DNA of 35,876 bases from Trichomonas tenax (Eukaryota; Parabasalia; Trichomonadida; Trichomonadidae): positions 1 to 35,876 of the forward strand of contig JALKBU010000516.1 in the NCBI GenBank assembly GCA_023091735.1, written 5' to 3'. The notes below the pieces were generated by a model that did no database searches, had not been told where the DNA came from, and saw only the letters and a program-made list of their open reading frames with translations. Positions within the stretch are counted from its first letter, which is position 1, and every line of letters begins with the position of its first letter. A program made the position numbers and the translations under genes. Shown piece after piece: positions 20,425 through 30,551 of this stretch.

Positions 20425-21993
20425 GGTGCAAAGCATGAAGTGTGCTAGCATGTAAAACCTGACAAAAACACTTTACATACTGTCACTTTTCCTGACACTT
20501 TTTTAGGCAGGATTTCCGTACTCTACACTTAAAGTTTTGTGTTTATTTTTGTACAAAGCATAAAACTTGCGTTTAAAGCTTATTTTTGTGTTGCACATCT
20601 ATGAAATATATGCCAAGCATATTTTTCGATTTATGGTGATCAAATTGTACATTTTTGGCCAATATTTGGGAATATTTCAATATATACCTTTAATTTTACT
20701 TAACACAGTTGAATATAATAAGGCGAAGGAATTCCTAGTTGGTGTTGAGAGTATGAGCCTTTAATATTAACTTTTTTAGACAAAAAATGTTTCAAATATT
20801 TTCATCCTCATGTTTATTTTAAACCAAATAAGGGAATTTGTTTGAGCTGTAGTAAATATCAAAACGCTGGCTTAAGAGCTTGATATATAATCTTCACAAA
20901 GTTACAGCTCGTTAAAGTCGCATAAGAGCTCGGAAACATGGCCATTAGAAAGAGCATTGAAAAGTTAGATATATTTTTTGTAGATAACGCTAGGATATCA
21001 GAAATAAATTTTCAATGAATGATTTTAACATGATATAAAGCGAGAACAACAATCAACAAAAAGCACTATTGGATTATAGTGATATGTATAAAATTAATTA
21101 ATTCAGTAATAATGATAATCCCTCAATTTTGATTTGAAATTTGATTCGTAATACTCATACAGGAGCTATTCAACAATATGCACCTTCAAGTGTTGTATAC
21201 AATTTTAAGAGAACAAATCTAATTGCTAAAAGATGAAAATATAGGCCGACAAAGTTTTGCATTATTATATATTTCACTTGGCAACAATGTGTACATTTGA
21301 TTCGCGCTCAGGTTTAGCTGCTTTTGAAATTTCCCGATTAATGAACAAATTTTTAATACAGTGATGTCTCAGCAACGTTGAAATTTACACAGCGAGTGTA
21401 TCAATCGTTCTTGAGATAAATGGTTTTAATTGGTTTTATAGTACGAATATATATTAAACACCATATAAGCATATTTCTTAATGACAAATAAAATGACCAT
21501 TTCATGGTTATTAAAACCTATGATAACAAAATCTCATAACTCAAATTTTTATTGAAAATCGGAAAATCCAAAATCAACAAAAGACTTCATAATATTTTCT
21601 TTATTTATGAGATAAAGATTTTATATTTAGGCAATTAGGTTCTAAAGATCAAATACTTTTTTAAATTCAAAAATCATAAAATGAACAAATTTCTTTATAA
21701 TGATTCAACTATCTATAAATTATATATTAAAATACTGAACTATGAAGTCTTAGGGATTCATAAAATTTTTTCAAATTCAACTTTATTAAAATTATGATCT
21801 GAGAGATGAAATATAAGATATTCAGTAGCTAGAAAGATTAGACTCAAAAGATTAGGTACCAAAAGCAAAACTTCAAATTTTGAATAAATTAAATATCAAT
21901 GGTTAGCGGCTATTTTCTTTGCTGAAAGAGTTTACACACAATAGAGTGACTAAAAACGAGAAGAAAACCCTGTTTACACATATAACAGAAACT
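20425..21993. other. Long AT-rich spacer, no gene supported
   Basis: About 1.57 kb. Near 20480-20510 it contains two CACTTTT words (GTCACTTTTCCTGACACTTTT type) that recur elsewhere in the window. Otherwise I see nothing I can support. Confidence 0.5.
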
Positions 21994-22007
21994 GGCGGTT
22001 TTTCATA
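21994..22007 (+). promoter_or_regulatory. M3 motif followed by Inr-like TCATA
   Basis: GGCGGTTT (21994-22001) matches the M3 consensus and is followed immediately by TCATACTT, an Inr-type start (A at 22005). This puts transcription start about 40 nt before the ATG at 22045 and inside the open frame that could otherwise begin at 21919. It argues for the downstream start. Confidence 0.6.
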
Positions 22008-22044
22008 CTTTACAAAATTTTACAAAAAAATAAAGGAAAAAAAA

Positions 22045-25000
22045 ATGAGTGAGCAAGAAACTGATTTAAATCCTCAACAGATGATAATCAGTGAAGTTGA
22101 CGCCACGAGAATCAACTCCATTGCGACGATCTGCAACTCCTTCATTGAAATTCCACCAGAATTGGTCGAAATCGCGAAAGATAACCAAGATCTTAAAACA
22201 ATCGCCGAAAACATGCACGATATTTTATCCGGAGACAGCGACGTTAAATTCACGGCGAATGACCGCAAAACTCTCGAACAAGCGATTTGCACATTAGCTT
22301 ATCATTCATCTATGCAGCCAATGACTGAACAGCTGGACGCCAGGGAACAAAATAACCAGCTTAAAGAGATGAGACAGCAGCTTGTGACAGCTAACGAACA
22401 AATTCGGAAACTCGAGAACGAACTAACAAAGCAATCGAATAATTCTCGCCTCCTTCAGAACCAAATCGACACCCTCAAGGCAGAAAACAACGAATATTTC
22501 GAAAAATTAACACAATCAAACGAGAAAAACAATAAATTAAGAAAAGGCAACAATGCAGCTCAGACCCAATTGAAGGCAGAGATCACCCAGCTCCAAGATA
22601 CAATCCAGGACCTCAGAGATCAACTGAAAATGTCTGAGATTTCAATAAACCGTTTAAACTTACAAGTTGAGCAATCCAACAAAGAACTCTCTGAGGCGAA
22701 CATTGAACTCAACAAATTGAAGAGCAACGATGATTCGAAGAGAATAAAGATCAAGAACCTTCAATCTGAGAAAGTTAAACAAAATCTCAAGATCCAGGAG
22801 CTTGAAGCTGACAAATCCAGATTGATTTCTGAACAGAACCAGTTAATCAACAGCTTGAAGGACGCTCAAGAGCAAATTATCGCTTGCAATCCTGAAAATA
22901 TTAAGCATCTCGAAGACCAATGCGATGGATACAGAAACACAATCGGAAAGCTTCAGGAACTCACAGATTCACAAGCTACTGATATCGTTGAGCTCAGAAA
23001 CGAACAAACGAAGATGCTGAATTTAGTTCAGAAACAGAACGCTTTTATCCAAGCATACGACTCACGTATCCACCAGCTCCAGCATGATTTGGATGAAGCA
23101 AACAACCAAAACAACGAATTAAATACAATGGTCGACAATCTTCAGTCACAGGTTGATAATGCTCAAGTCAAGAGCCGCGACATCGATTGCTCATCAATTC
23201 TCGAGAATATGGATCCACAGACAAAGGAATTAATCTCAAAGAAATTTGGAGATGTCACATCAGTCAAATTACCAGATGTTTTGAACAATCTCGTTGACAC
23301 AGACACCAACAAGGAGCTCAGGGCACAGAATGCACGCCTTATCAGCGCTTTGGAGAACCAGTTGAGATTCTTGCAATCGGCATCTGTTAAAGGCGTCATT
23401 TCGACAGCTCTTCTCAGCCCGGAGAGCCAGAGCGACCCTCTCATCGACGAGAAGACAGTCAGAGACAAGATGCTGATCGAAATCGCGAGAACGAAGCAGT
23501 TCATCACATCAAACAGACTCGAAGAACAAAAGTTTCCTGAGAAGTCTCCAAAGTTGTCGGAGAAGGACATCAAAGCACAAACAGACCAACTCGACACGCC
23601 AGACAATCTCAGGCAGCGCGAAGCATTCGCTGTCATCGCTCTTGAAGCCGAGAACTCAGACATCATGCGCAGATACTGCGACAAGCTCAAGAATTGGCGC
23701 GAAGGCGTTGTCAGCCAACTCAATGTTGTTGGCGAAGCTCTCAATGTCATCGGAGAACCAGAAGAGATCATCGCTAAGGTCATCGACGTCATTATGGCAG
23801 TCCAGAACTTCTCCAAGAAGGTCAAACTGATCTTAGACGGCGACTTCAACGAACAAGACTTTGAGTCAACAAGCGCATTCATCACTAAGTACGTCCAGAG
23901 CTCTTCACTCATCCTCAAGCACGTCGACAACGAGCTCAGACAAGCAGTCAAGTTCGATGGTGAATTGCAAGATTTGCCATTCTACGCGGTCGAAGTCGTC
24001 AACGACTTGCTCAAGATGATCACCGCAACAAAGGAGCAGTCTGTCGCAGACATGAGATCGCAGCTCGACAGAATGAAGGCTGAAGCTGAGGCAGAACAGG
24101 AGAAGCTCGTCGAGAATGTCGCCAAGCTCGAGAAGGACTTAGAGCACATGCGCGAAGTCAACGATCAGCTCTTGAAGAAGATCGATGCCGAACAGAGAAA
24201 GTCCGCTCAGGCGCAGACAGCGACAAAGGACGTCGAACAAGAAAGGAACGAAGTGCAGGAGAAGTTGTCGAGAGTAATGTCGAACTATTCTCAGGTCGAA
24301 ACAGAGTTAGATGAAGCAAGAGAAGAAACAGAGAAAGTCAGAGAGCAACTCAAGCAGAAGAGTGCACAGTTCGAGCAGAGGTTAGAGCACATGCTCCAGA
24401 ACCAGCGCGAGCAGCACGTCCAGGATATGCAGCAGTTCGAGCAGAAGCTCAAGCAGAGAGAAGAGAAGCATAGAGAAGAAATCAACACAAAGCACACAAA
24501 GCTTCAGGAAACAAAGTCCAAGCTTAGAGAAGTCATCACGACATATGATGCCGCATTCAAGCAGCAGAAGGAGGCAACAGCAGTCTTGAGGCAGCAGAAC
24601 CAGGAGTTGATCATGAGGCTGCAGACAAGAACAGAGAACAAGTCCACAGGACAGAAGGCACAGACAACATCAACAGCAGAAGTCGAGCAGCTTAAGACAG
24701 ACCTCAAGACAGCTTTGCAGGAGAAGGCAATCCTCGAGTCCAAGTTGCAGCAGACAATCTCCGCAGCAGAGTCTGCCAGACAGGTCAGAGACTCATACTG
24801 GGAGTCACAGCTTTCGATGCAGCAGCAGACGATGGAGAGATCAATCCACCACGAGTCTTTGGAACTCGAAGCAGAGCTCTCCGAGTTCACATCTCAGGTC
24901 AAGAGCGCTCTCAAGCTCGATGACACTGTTCCGCAGGAGAAGATCGTTGAGGCCGCCCAGGACTTGACAAAGAGAGTCGAGAAGGCCGAAGAGGAGTTGG

Positions 25001-25374
25001 ATGCTCTCAAGAAGCAGCGTGCTGCAAGACAGGCAGCTCTTCCACAGAAGGGCGCGGACTACCAGAAGGTCCAGCAGACAGTCCAGGCTCTCCAGGAGTG
25101 GGACAGATGGGCTCGCGATCTTTACGTCAACTGCACAGACGGCGACATCCCATCGCAGTCAGCTAAGGACTTGAGATTCGTCATCGGAGAGATGGCACTC
25201 GCATCAATCGGCCACAGGCAGCTCATCTACAGGCTTGAAGCTCTCCGCGCTCAGAAGAAGGCGTTCGTCAACGCTGACATCCCAACAAAGAGCGAAGGCC
25301 CACTCAAAATGAGATCAACAATTTTGTATGTTCAGTTCGCATTCAGACTCCTCAGGAAGTCTGGAAACATTTAA
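22045..25374 (+). CDS. Giant coiled-coil protein, 1109 aa
   Basis: From the ATG at 22045 the product is 1109 residues. It has a small globular N-terminal region (about 1-85), a long coiled coil rich in Gln, Asn, Leu and Glu (about 100-390), a less charged central helical domain (about 400-680), and a second long coiled coil (about 690-960). A helical C-terminal part follows. It is most likely a structural protein of the mastigont cytoskeleton or a Golgin/SMC-like tether (inference). No motor, ATPase or membrane motif is visible. The open frame extends 42 codons upstream to 21919, but an M3 plus Inr pair lies inside that extension and the sequence around 22045 (A-run before ATGAGTGAG) is a typical trichomonad start. 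Codon use drifts from AAA/TTA-rich at the 5' end to AAG/CAG/CTC-rich at the 3' end. Confidence 0.85.
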   Translation: MSEQETDLNPQQMIISEVDATRINSIATICNSFIEIPPELVEIAKDNQDLKTIAENMHDILSGDSDVKFTANDRKTLEQAICTLAYHSSMQPMTEQLDAREQNNQLKEMRQQLVTANEQIRKLENELTKQSNNSRLLQNQIDTLKAENNEYFEKLTQSNEKNNKLRKGNNAAQTQLKAEITQLQDTIQDLRDQLKMSEISINRLNLQVEQSNKELSEANIELNKLKSNDDSKRIKIKNLQSEKVKQNLKIQELEADKSRLISEQNQLINSLKDAQEQIIACNPENIKHLEDQCDGYRNTIGKLQELTDSQATDIVELRNEQTKMLNLVQKQNAFIQAYDSRIHQLQHDLDEANNQNNELNTMVDNLQSQVDNAQVKSRDIDCSSILENMDPQTKELISKKFGDVTSVKLPDVLNNLVDTDTNKELRAQNARLISALENQLRFLQSASVKGVISTALLSPESQSDPLIDEKTVRDKMLIEIARTKQFITSNRLEEQKFPEKSPKLSEKDIKAQTDQLDTPDNLRQREAFAVIALEAENSDIMRRYCDKLKNWREGVVSQLNVVGEALNVIGEPEEIIAKVIDVIMAVQNFSKKVKLILDGDFNEQDFESTSAFITKYVQSSSLILKHVDNELRQAVKFDGELQDLPFYAVEVVNDLLKMITATKEQSVADMRSQLDRMKAEAEAEQEKLVENVAKLEKDLEHMREVNDQLLKKIDAEQRKSAQAQTATKDVEQERNEVQEKLSRVMSNYSQVETELDEAREETEKVREQLKQKSAQFEQRLEHMLQNQREQHVQDMQQFEQKLKQREEKHREEINTKHTKLQETKSKLREVITTYDAAFKQQKEATAVLRQQNQELIMRLQTRTENKSTGQKAQTTSTAEVEQLKTDLKTALQEKAILESKLQQTISAAESARQVRDSYWESQLSMQQQTMERSIHHESLELEAELSEFTSQVKSALKLDDTVPQEKIVEAAQDLTKRVEKAEEELDALKKQRAARQAALPQKGADYQKVQQTVQALQEWDRWARDLYVNCTDGDIPSQSAKDLRFVIGEMALASIGHRQLIYRLEALRAQKKAFVNADIPTKSEGPLKMRSTILYVQFAFRLLRKSGNI

Positions 25375-25656
25375 GTTTTTTATATATATTTATATTTTTT
25401 ATATCGATTTGCATTTTATGTTCTTCATAAAATATTTCTTTTTTGCTAAAATCATTCTCAAAGAAAGAAAATCAAAAATATGTGTACAAATTGAGACGAA
25501 GTGCAAAATATTTTGGTTCTCTTTGCCGTCAAAATCTGAAAAGTTTATGATGCGGCTGGAGGGGGTTCGTCAACTTGTTTCGAAAAATAATTTTAAAGTG
25601 AAAATGATTTTTACATAATCCATACATCATTATTTTAAAGTTATGCTTTTTCGGTT

Positions 25657-25800
25657 AACGGTTTGACACAAACACTTGGATGGGAGCGTTCGGTCGCTAG
25701 TGATCCGAGACCATTCATTTCCTCAATTTAACCTCGAATCCTTAATCGAGACTCCTTGCAGATGGATCCCTCAAGCCATCAATCCTTCTCCTTGAAATTT
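25657..25800 (+). ncRNA. Candidate structured non-coding RNA behind an M3-like motif
   Basis: In the 628-bp spacer after the coiled-coil gene, 25657-25800 is clearly richer in G+C than its surroundings and lacks an ORF. AACGGTTT (25657-25664, M3-like) is followed by GACAC. Nested pairings follow: GGAT 25678-25681 with ATCC 25703-25706 around AGCG 25685-25688 with CGCT 25695-25698, then CTCGA 25733-25737 with TCGAG 25746-25750. The 13-mer ACTTGGATGGGAG (25674-25686) matches the conserved 3' part of eukaryotic 5S rRNA, so a 5S fragment is an alternative. The flanks at 25375-25656 and 25801-26002 show nothing else. No known RNA family was recognised with confidence. Confidence 0.25.
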
Positions 25801-26002
25801 TGGGAAATCAAATTTATATTTCCAGCTCAAATCCGCTGATTTTGTTTTAGCACTTTTCAAGATTTTCCAATTTTGATATTTCAAAATTGTGAATCACTAT
25901 TAAAACAAGCAATATATTTTTTGAAATTTGTGTATGAACCCTTAATGAAGGTAAAAGATAAAAGTTAGGAGTTAATTTAGATATCACCTAGTCATTTTTT
26001 AT

Positions 26003-27763
26003 TTAATCTGTGTGCTTGAGGTTGTACTTCTCACGAAGGAGGAGGTCATCCTGGACAGCCTTGACAACGGAGCTAAGCTCGTTTGTAGCCTTCTCGAGGT
26101 TCTCAGCGCCGAGCTCTATGTACCATTTGATCTTTGGCTCTGTGCCGGATGTACGGATTGTAGCAGCTGTGCCATTGTCGAGGTAGAATGTGATCATCTG
26201 GCCGGACTGCTTTGGAAGAGCTGGGACGTGGTCTGGTGTGCGTGAGTCGTAGCCGAGTGTCATATCACGAACGCCTGTGACGTTGAACTGACCAACCTTC
26301 TGGATGTGTTTGCTGTCTGGGCCGGATGTTCTCATGTGGACGAAGACAGCCTTGATGACTTCTGGGTCGTGGCACATGAAGTAGGAGTTGTTGAAGAGGT
26401 AGTAGCCGTACTTGGCGTAGATCTCATCGAGCTTGTCTGTGAGGGACTTCTTCTCAGTTCTCATGAGGTGGTGAGCCATTTCGAGAACGACGGCTGTTGT
26501 GGAGATAGCATCCTTATCTGGTGTTGTGCCTGGGACCATCTCGAAGCCGATGGCCTCTTCGAAGGCAAGGAGTGGAGTGATTCCCTGCTCAGCGGCCTTG
26601 AGAGCAGCGTTACCGAGCCACTTGAAGCCAGTGAGTGTTTCCTCGTACTGGAAGCCCTCAACCTCAGCGATTCTCTGTTGCATCTTTGTTGAAACTGTGG
26701 ATGAGAAGAACTTAGCCTTGGAGCGGTCGCCCTTGAAGTGCTGGATGTACCACCATGTGAGGAGTGTGCCCGTGTGGTTGCCGTGGAGGATGCGGAACTG
26801 GCCGTCCTTCTGGCGGACAGCAATGCCGACACGGTCAGCATCTGGGTCCTGGCATATGATGAGGTCAGCGCCCATCAAATTAGCGCGAGCGATGGAGTGG
26901 CGGAAGACTGGTTCGCCCTCTTCTGGGTTCGGGAAGGCAGATGTTGGGAAGTCGCCGTTACCTTCGCACTGCTCTGGGACTGGGATTGGGAGTGGAAGGT
27001 TGAATGTCTTGCATGCCCAAAGTGTTGGCTTGTGGCCGACACCGTGCATGGCAGAGTAGACAACGCGAAGGCCGGATGGCTTGTTGTTCTCCTCGTAGTG
27101 GAAGCAGAGCTTCTCGCGGATCATCTTGCCGTAGGCGGCGCGGACATCATCGAGTGGGTCGACACAAAGATCTGATGTGACGAATAACGATGGATCGAAG
27201 TTCTCCCATCTGATGAGGTTCTTCTGGATGGCAGCGGAGATGCCGGCATCGTGTGGTTCGATGATCTGAGCACCATTCTCCCAGTAGACCTTGTAGCCGT
27301 TGTCTGTGGCTGGGTTGTGGGAAGCAGTGACCATGACACCACCGGCGGCGTTGAGGAAGCGGATGGCGAAGGCAACATATGGAGTTGGGATGATTGTAGA
27401 GAACAAATAAACCTTGATTCCCTTCATAAGGAAGACTGATGCTGTGATTTCAGCGTACTCGCGTGAGTATTTTCTTGCATCGTAGCCAATAACGATACCA
27501 CGCTTCTGCATTGTCTCGATTCCTAATGTCTCGATGCAGTAAGCGCAGTAGCCCTGAGCTGTCTGTAAAATGAGACCTGGATTAATCTGTGTGTAGCCTG
27601 GGCCTGTGCGACCACGGATGCCGGCTGTGCCGAATGCAAGACGGCCTCCGAAGTACTTCTTGAGCTCAGCTTCGTTGTCAAGGATGCCCTTGATTGTCTC
27701 GATGTACTGCGGGATGCTCTCGACTGTGAGGTATTCCTCTGCGGCTTTGCGGAGTGCAGACAT
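26003..27763 (-). CDS. Phosphoglucomutase/phosphomannomutase (PGM2-like alpha-D-phosphohexomutase)
   Basis: This 586-residue enzyme interconverts hexose 1-phosphate and 6-phosphate, linking glycogen and nucleotide-sugar metabolism to glycolysis in the cytosol. All four signature loops are present. The catalytic phosphoserine motif is TASHNP (Ser148), the metal-binding loop is DPDADR (306-311), the sugar-binding loop is EEAIGF (402-407), and the phosphate-binding loop is RTSGTEPK (537-544). The FGTAGIRGR segment near the N-terminus (44-52) is typical of the PGM2/PMM branch, which acts on glucose 1-phosphate and/or deoxyribose phosphates, rather than the PGM1 branch. There is no targeting peptide. 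The codons are GC-richer (AAG, CTC) than in neighbouring genes, which suggests high expression. The start is fixed by an Inr 11 bp upstream. Confidence 0.92.
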   Translation of the reverse strand: MSALRKAAEEYLTVESIPQYIETIKGILDNEAELKKYFGGRLAFGTAGIRGRTGPGYTQINPGLILQTAQGYCAYCIETLGIETMQKRGIVIGYDARKYSREYAEITASVFLMKGIKVYLFSTIIPTPYVAFAIRFLNAAGGVMVTASHNPATDNGYKVYWENGAQIIEPHDAGISAAIQKNLIRWENFDPSLFVTSDLCVDPLDDVRAAYGKMIREKLCFHYEENNKPSGLRVVYSAMHGVGHKPTLWACKTFNLPLPIPVPEQCEGNGDFPTSAFPNPEEGEPVFRHSIARANLMGADLIICQDPDADRVGIAVRQKDGQFRILHGNHTGTLLTWWYIQHFKGDRSKAKFFSSTVSTKMQQRIAEVEGFQYEETLTGFKWLGNAALKAAEQGITPLLAFEEAIGFEMVPGTTPDKDAISTTAVVLEMAHHLMRTEKKSLTDKLDEIYAKYGYYLFNNSYFMCHDPEVIKAVFVHMRTSGPDSKHIQKVGQFNVTGVRDMTLGYDSRTPDHVPALPKQSGQMITFYLDNGTAATIRTSGTEPKIKWYIELGAENLEKATNELSSVVKAVQDDLLLREKYNLKHTD

Positions 27764-27786
27764 TGATGAAAAGTGAAAAACGATAA
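27764..27786 (-). promoter_or_regulatory. Inr (TCACTTTTC) and Myb-type TTATCGT motif
   Basis: On the minus strand, TTATCGT (27786-27780) precedes TCACTTTTCATCA (27776-27764) and the ATG at 27763. TCACTTTTC is close to the best form of the trichomonad Inr, giving a start at about 27774 and an 11-nt 5' UTR. TTATCGT resembles the Myb recognition elements described for T. vaginalis. Confidence 0.65.
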
Positions 27787-27899
27787 TTTCATCGACTTCA
27801 CCTTTTTATCAATCGACGACCACTTATAAAATCTCTTCTACAACCATTGGGCTTTGAGAATATCATGAAATTTTCGAAAAATAAAATAATCGAGATTGA

Positions 27900-28369
27900 A
27901 CTTTATCGGAATAAAGTAGTTTAACTGAATTAAGTACCCTTTATTTTTTAAATCCGAAATAATATGAATTGCGAATCAATATAAGGTTAAATCCATTAAT
28001 GGGTAAGGGTAAATTTTTGAAATCAAAGGGAAACTTTCTGAGCAATCATTATACAATAATCAAAATATAGCATTTATGCATCTTAGCTTTTAGCATATAA
28101 ATATATTAAGTGTTCATTCGTTGGTGACAACAACAGAATGTGCTCTAAAGCAAATAACTGTTCACGAATCCTTAAACCCTATTCCTCACCAAAAAGTTTA
28201 TTCCAATAGACTATATTGACTTAAGTCTTAATTCCAATAGGGGCGATAATTCCATATATTTATGGCAAATCGGATAAACTCCAATGACAAATTGCAGCGG
28301 TTATTCCTAATTGAGTTTATCAGGAAAAAAGGTACTTAATTCCGTTAAACTACTTTATTCCGATAAAGT
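27900..28369. mobile_element. 470-bp MITE-like element with 39-bp TIRs
   Basis: 27900-27938 and 28331-28369 are inverted copies matching at 38 of 39 positions. The outermost 18 bases, ACTTTATCGGAATAAAGT, are themselves a hairpin (7-bp stem, CGGA loop), so each end can fold alone. The interior has no ORF and holds several ATTCC/TTCCAATAG-type short repeats. This fits a non-autonomous DNA transposon. I could not see a target-site duplication next to the ends, so the family is unknown. Confidence 0.75.
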
Positions 28370-30521
28370 CCATTTTCGACTATTTGTTGCATATTTGGGG
28401 AATACTCTGTCGATAATAAATAAAAAATGATTCCAAATTGATCAGTGATCGAATGGATATAAGGCTAAAATGGACATTGAGTTTTATGCATAGTTTTTGG
28501 AAAATGATGAAATCAAATTTTATGAATTAAAGAAGGGGGCGCCGGTAACCTTAAAATCAAGGACTCATATTTTATGGGGATACTCTATAGATCATAGGGA
28601 TGCTCTGTTTTAGAGGATTAGTCGAAATACGAATCTTGGTGTTCGAGAGATTTTGTGAATCAAAAGTGACAGTTTTTCCCCAATGGAGGCCTCGAGCACC
28701 AGAGCTCCACAGTTAGACTTCTAAAAGATGTGTGTTGTGGCGTTATGTTTCCATATGCTTGTTTGGCTTAAATATTAAGAATCTTGGATTTTTATTAGAC
28801 TTTGATATTTTCCAAGAAATAATTTTTCGTCTTTTAGTTAAAATAGCATACCATATTTGTCTGCAATGTGTGTGAAGAAGAGGTATTAAAGCTTTTAAAT
28901 ATCTCCATCCTGAGTTCATCTTTTAAACGATTCCAATAGATTTCCAGAGCTTCTATCATCAATCAAATATTATGTAGATTTGCTATCGATGTAGCATGAA
29001 ATTGAGCCATAAATTCTAAATAAATTTTGTTCCAAATTTATATCTGAGGAATTGATGATAAATAACTTGGATTATACGTACACTGACTGAATCATTATGA
29101 TTTACCTTAAAAAAAAAAGATATATCTTTAAACATTTGAAATGCCACTTTTTAGCCCAAAAGTGAAGTGGTGATTTGACAAAATTTACGCTTTGCGAAAA
29201 TTTGGTTATCCATTTAATAGCTATTATATCTTATGAAAAATCCAAATATCCAAAATTTTTGCAAAAATCCCATTATTTTTCTGTGCCCTCCCTTCTTAAA
29301 TTAATACCTGTAAAGAGGGGGTCGTCAATTTTTTTTCGTACGATTATTTTCTGACGATCTTTGACAAATAAAATTTGTTTCAAAATTTACTTGCCAAATA
29401 TCCATTTTACTTGACAAACAAGACCGTTTACTATTTAATGATTCCTTCACTCATGAGTGGTTATTTGAGCCGAATATCATGAAGTAAAAGCTGCTTACAT
29501 CAGTTCAAACATAACTGAAAACTCAGCTGCAGCGAATTTGCTCAGTTTTTCTCGAGAATACACTCAAAATTATTGGATTTTATACCCGAAATCAATATTC
29601 AGCATCCTAAACTAGCTTGGCATGTCATACAATTAGTTGTATTCTCTCAAATACCATCTCTTGATCCTTAAAGCCCTATAATCTAGGCTTCATTAATTAT
29701 TGTTTACCATTCATGCTTAGATTATTTCCCAACTTACCTGGGTACACCACGAAAGTCGAAATACTCAAGAATTTTCATATCTTTCAATGCATATTCCATA
29801 TTTATTCTTTTAATCTTTTCTTTTTCTTTTTTATTTAGTAAATATATGCTTATTGTAGTATTTTTAATCAAAATAAACTTTACAAAAAAGATAGCAATAG
29901 AATAATACTTTGTCTTTTCAATTCCTTTCAATTTTGCGATCCTATTATTTCGAGGACTATATACTAATGATCAACTTTATTATGGCTTAATGTTAAAAAT
30001 GAGTTCAAAGGCAATTTTAATCTGTGACATATTAAATAAAATCCATGGAGAAATGGTTTATATGTGTCGGATTCCATATGCTGTACATCATATTCTTTCC
30101 ATCCAAGAAATATATTGTCGATAACATAAAAACTCATTTATGAGGCAATTCCTTTTGGCAATTATACAGCAACAACACATACAATAGAACCCATGAATAT
30201 TGGCTCTTGGTTTATTTACGAAGACGAAAAGCGATGACAATCAAAACGTTTTTGATGTTTCCAGTAATACTATGTACAATAAAAACAAAATATGAAGACA
30301 TACTTTGTTTTTATTTTGAACGTTTATCATCATCGTTTTTTTGTAAATATAGAATCAACACACAATAGAAACACTATAGAAACGAAATAAAATTATTTTT
30401 GTACAATTCTCAATTTTTCTTTGAGTTTTGAAATTGAAATTTAGATATATGCTTATTATAACGAACAAATGCAGAATATAAAGAAAATTTCGAGTTTGTT
30501 CTGAAAGAAAATTGAGAAAAC
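28370..30521. other. Long AT-rich spacer, no gene supported
   Basis: About 2.15 kb with only short unconvincing frames. It contains a 10-bp inverted repeat (next entry) and a GAGGGGGTCGTCAA word near 29317-29330 that is similar to one at 25559-25573. An imperfect 19-mer repeat of ACAAAATATGAAGACATAC type near 30285 is unremarkable. Nothing else can be supported. Confidence 0.5.
28638..28700. repeat. Short GC-rich inverted repeat
   Basis: GGTGTTCGAG at 28638-28647 pairs with CTCGAGCACC at 28691-28700 (one G-T difference) around a 43-nt interior. It could be a hairpin of a small RNA or a relic. There is no other support. Confidence 0.35.
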
Positions 30522-30529
30522 AGCGGTTA
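30522..30529 (+). promoter_or_regulatory. M3 core promoter motif
   Basis: AGCGGTTA matches the M3 consensus exactly and lies 22 bp before the ATG of the aminotransferase gene, the usual distance in trichomonads. No strong Inr follows. Confidence 0.55.
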
Positions 30530-30551
30530 TAGTTTTTTTAATTGATTAAAA

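Noticed and set aside
21919..22044. 42-codon N-terminal extension of the coiled-coil protein
   Set aside because: An M3 plus Inr pair lies inside it and the downstream ATG has the typical trichomonad context, so it is probably promoter and 5' UTR.
23163..23951. 262-codon open frame on the strand opposite the 1109-aa coiled-coil gene
   Set aside because: Its Ser/Leu/Cys-rich composition is what the antisense of a coiled-coil coding region gives, and it has no promoter or family features.
25674..25686. A functional 5S rRNA gene
   Set aside because: Only a 13-base match to the conserved 3' part is visible. The 5' half and the closing helix could not be found, so it is only mentioned under the ncRNA candidate.
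26461..27175. Several 126-186-codon frames overlapping the phosphoglucomutase gene
   Set aside because: They are shadows of a GC-richer gene. The mutase has all catalytic motifs in its own frame.
29734..29931. 65-codon minus-strand frame
   Set aside because: Lys/Ile-rich composition typical of random AT-rich DNA, with no promoter motif.
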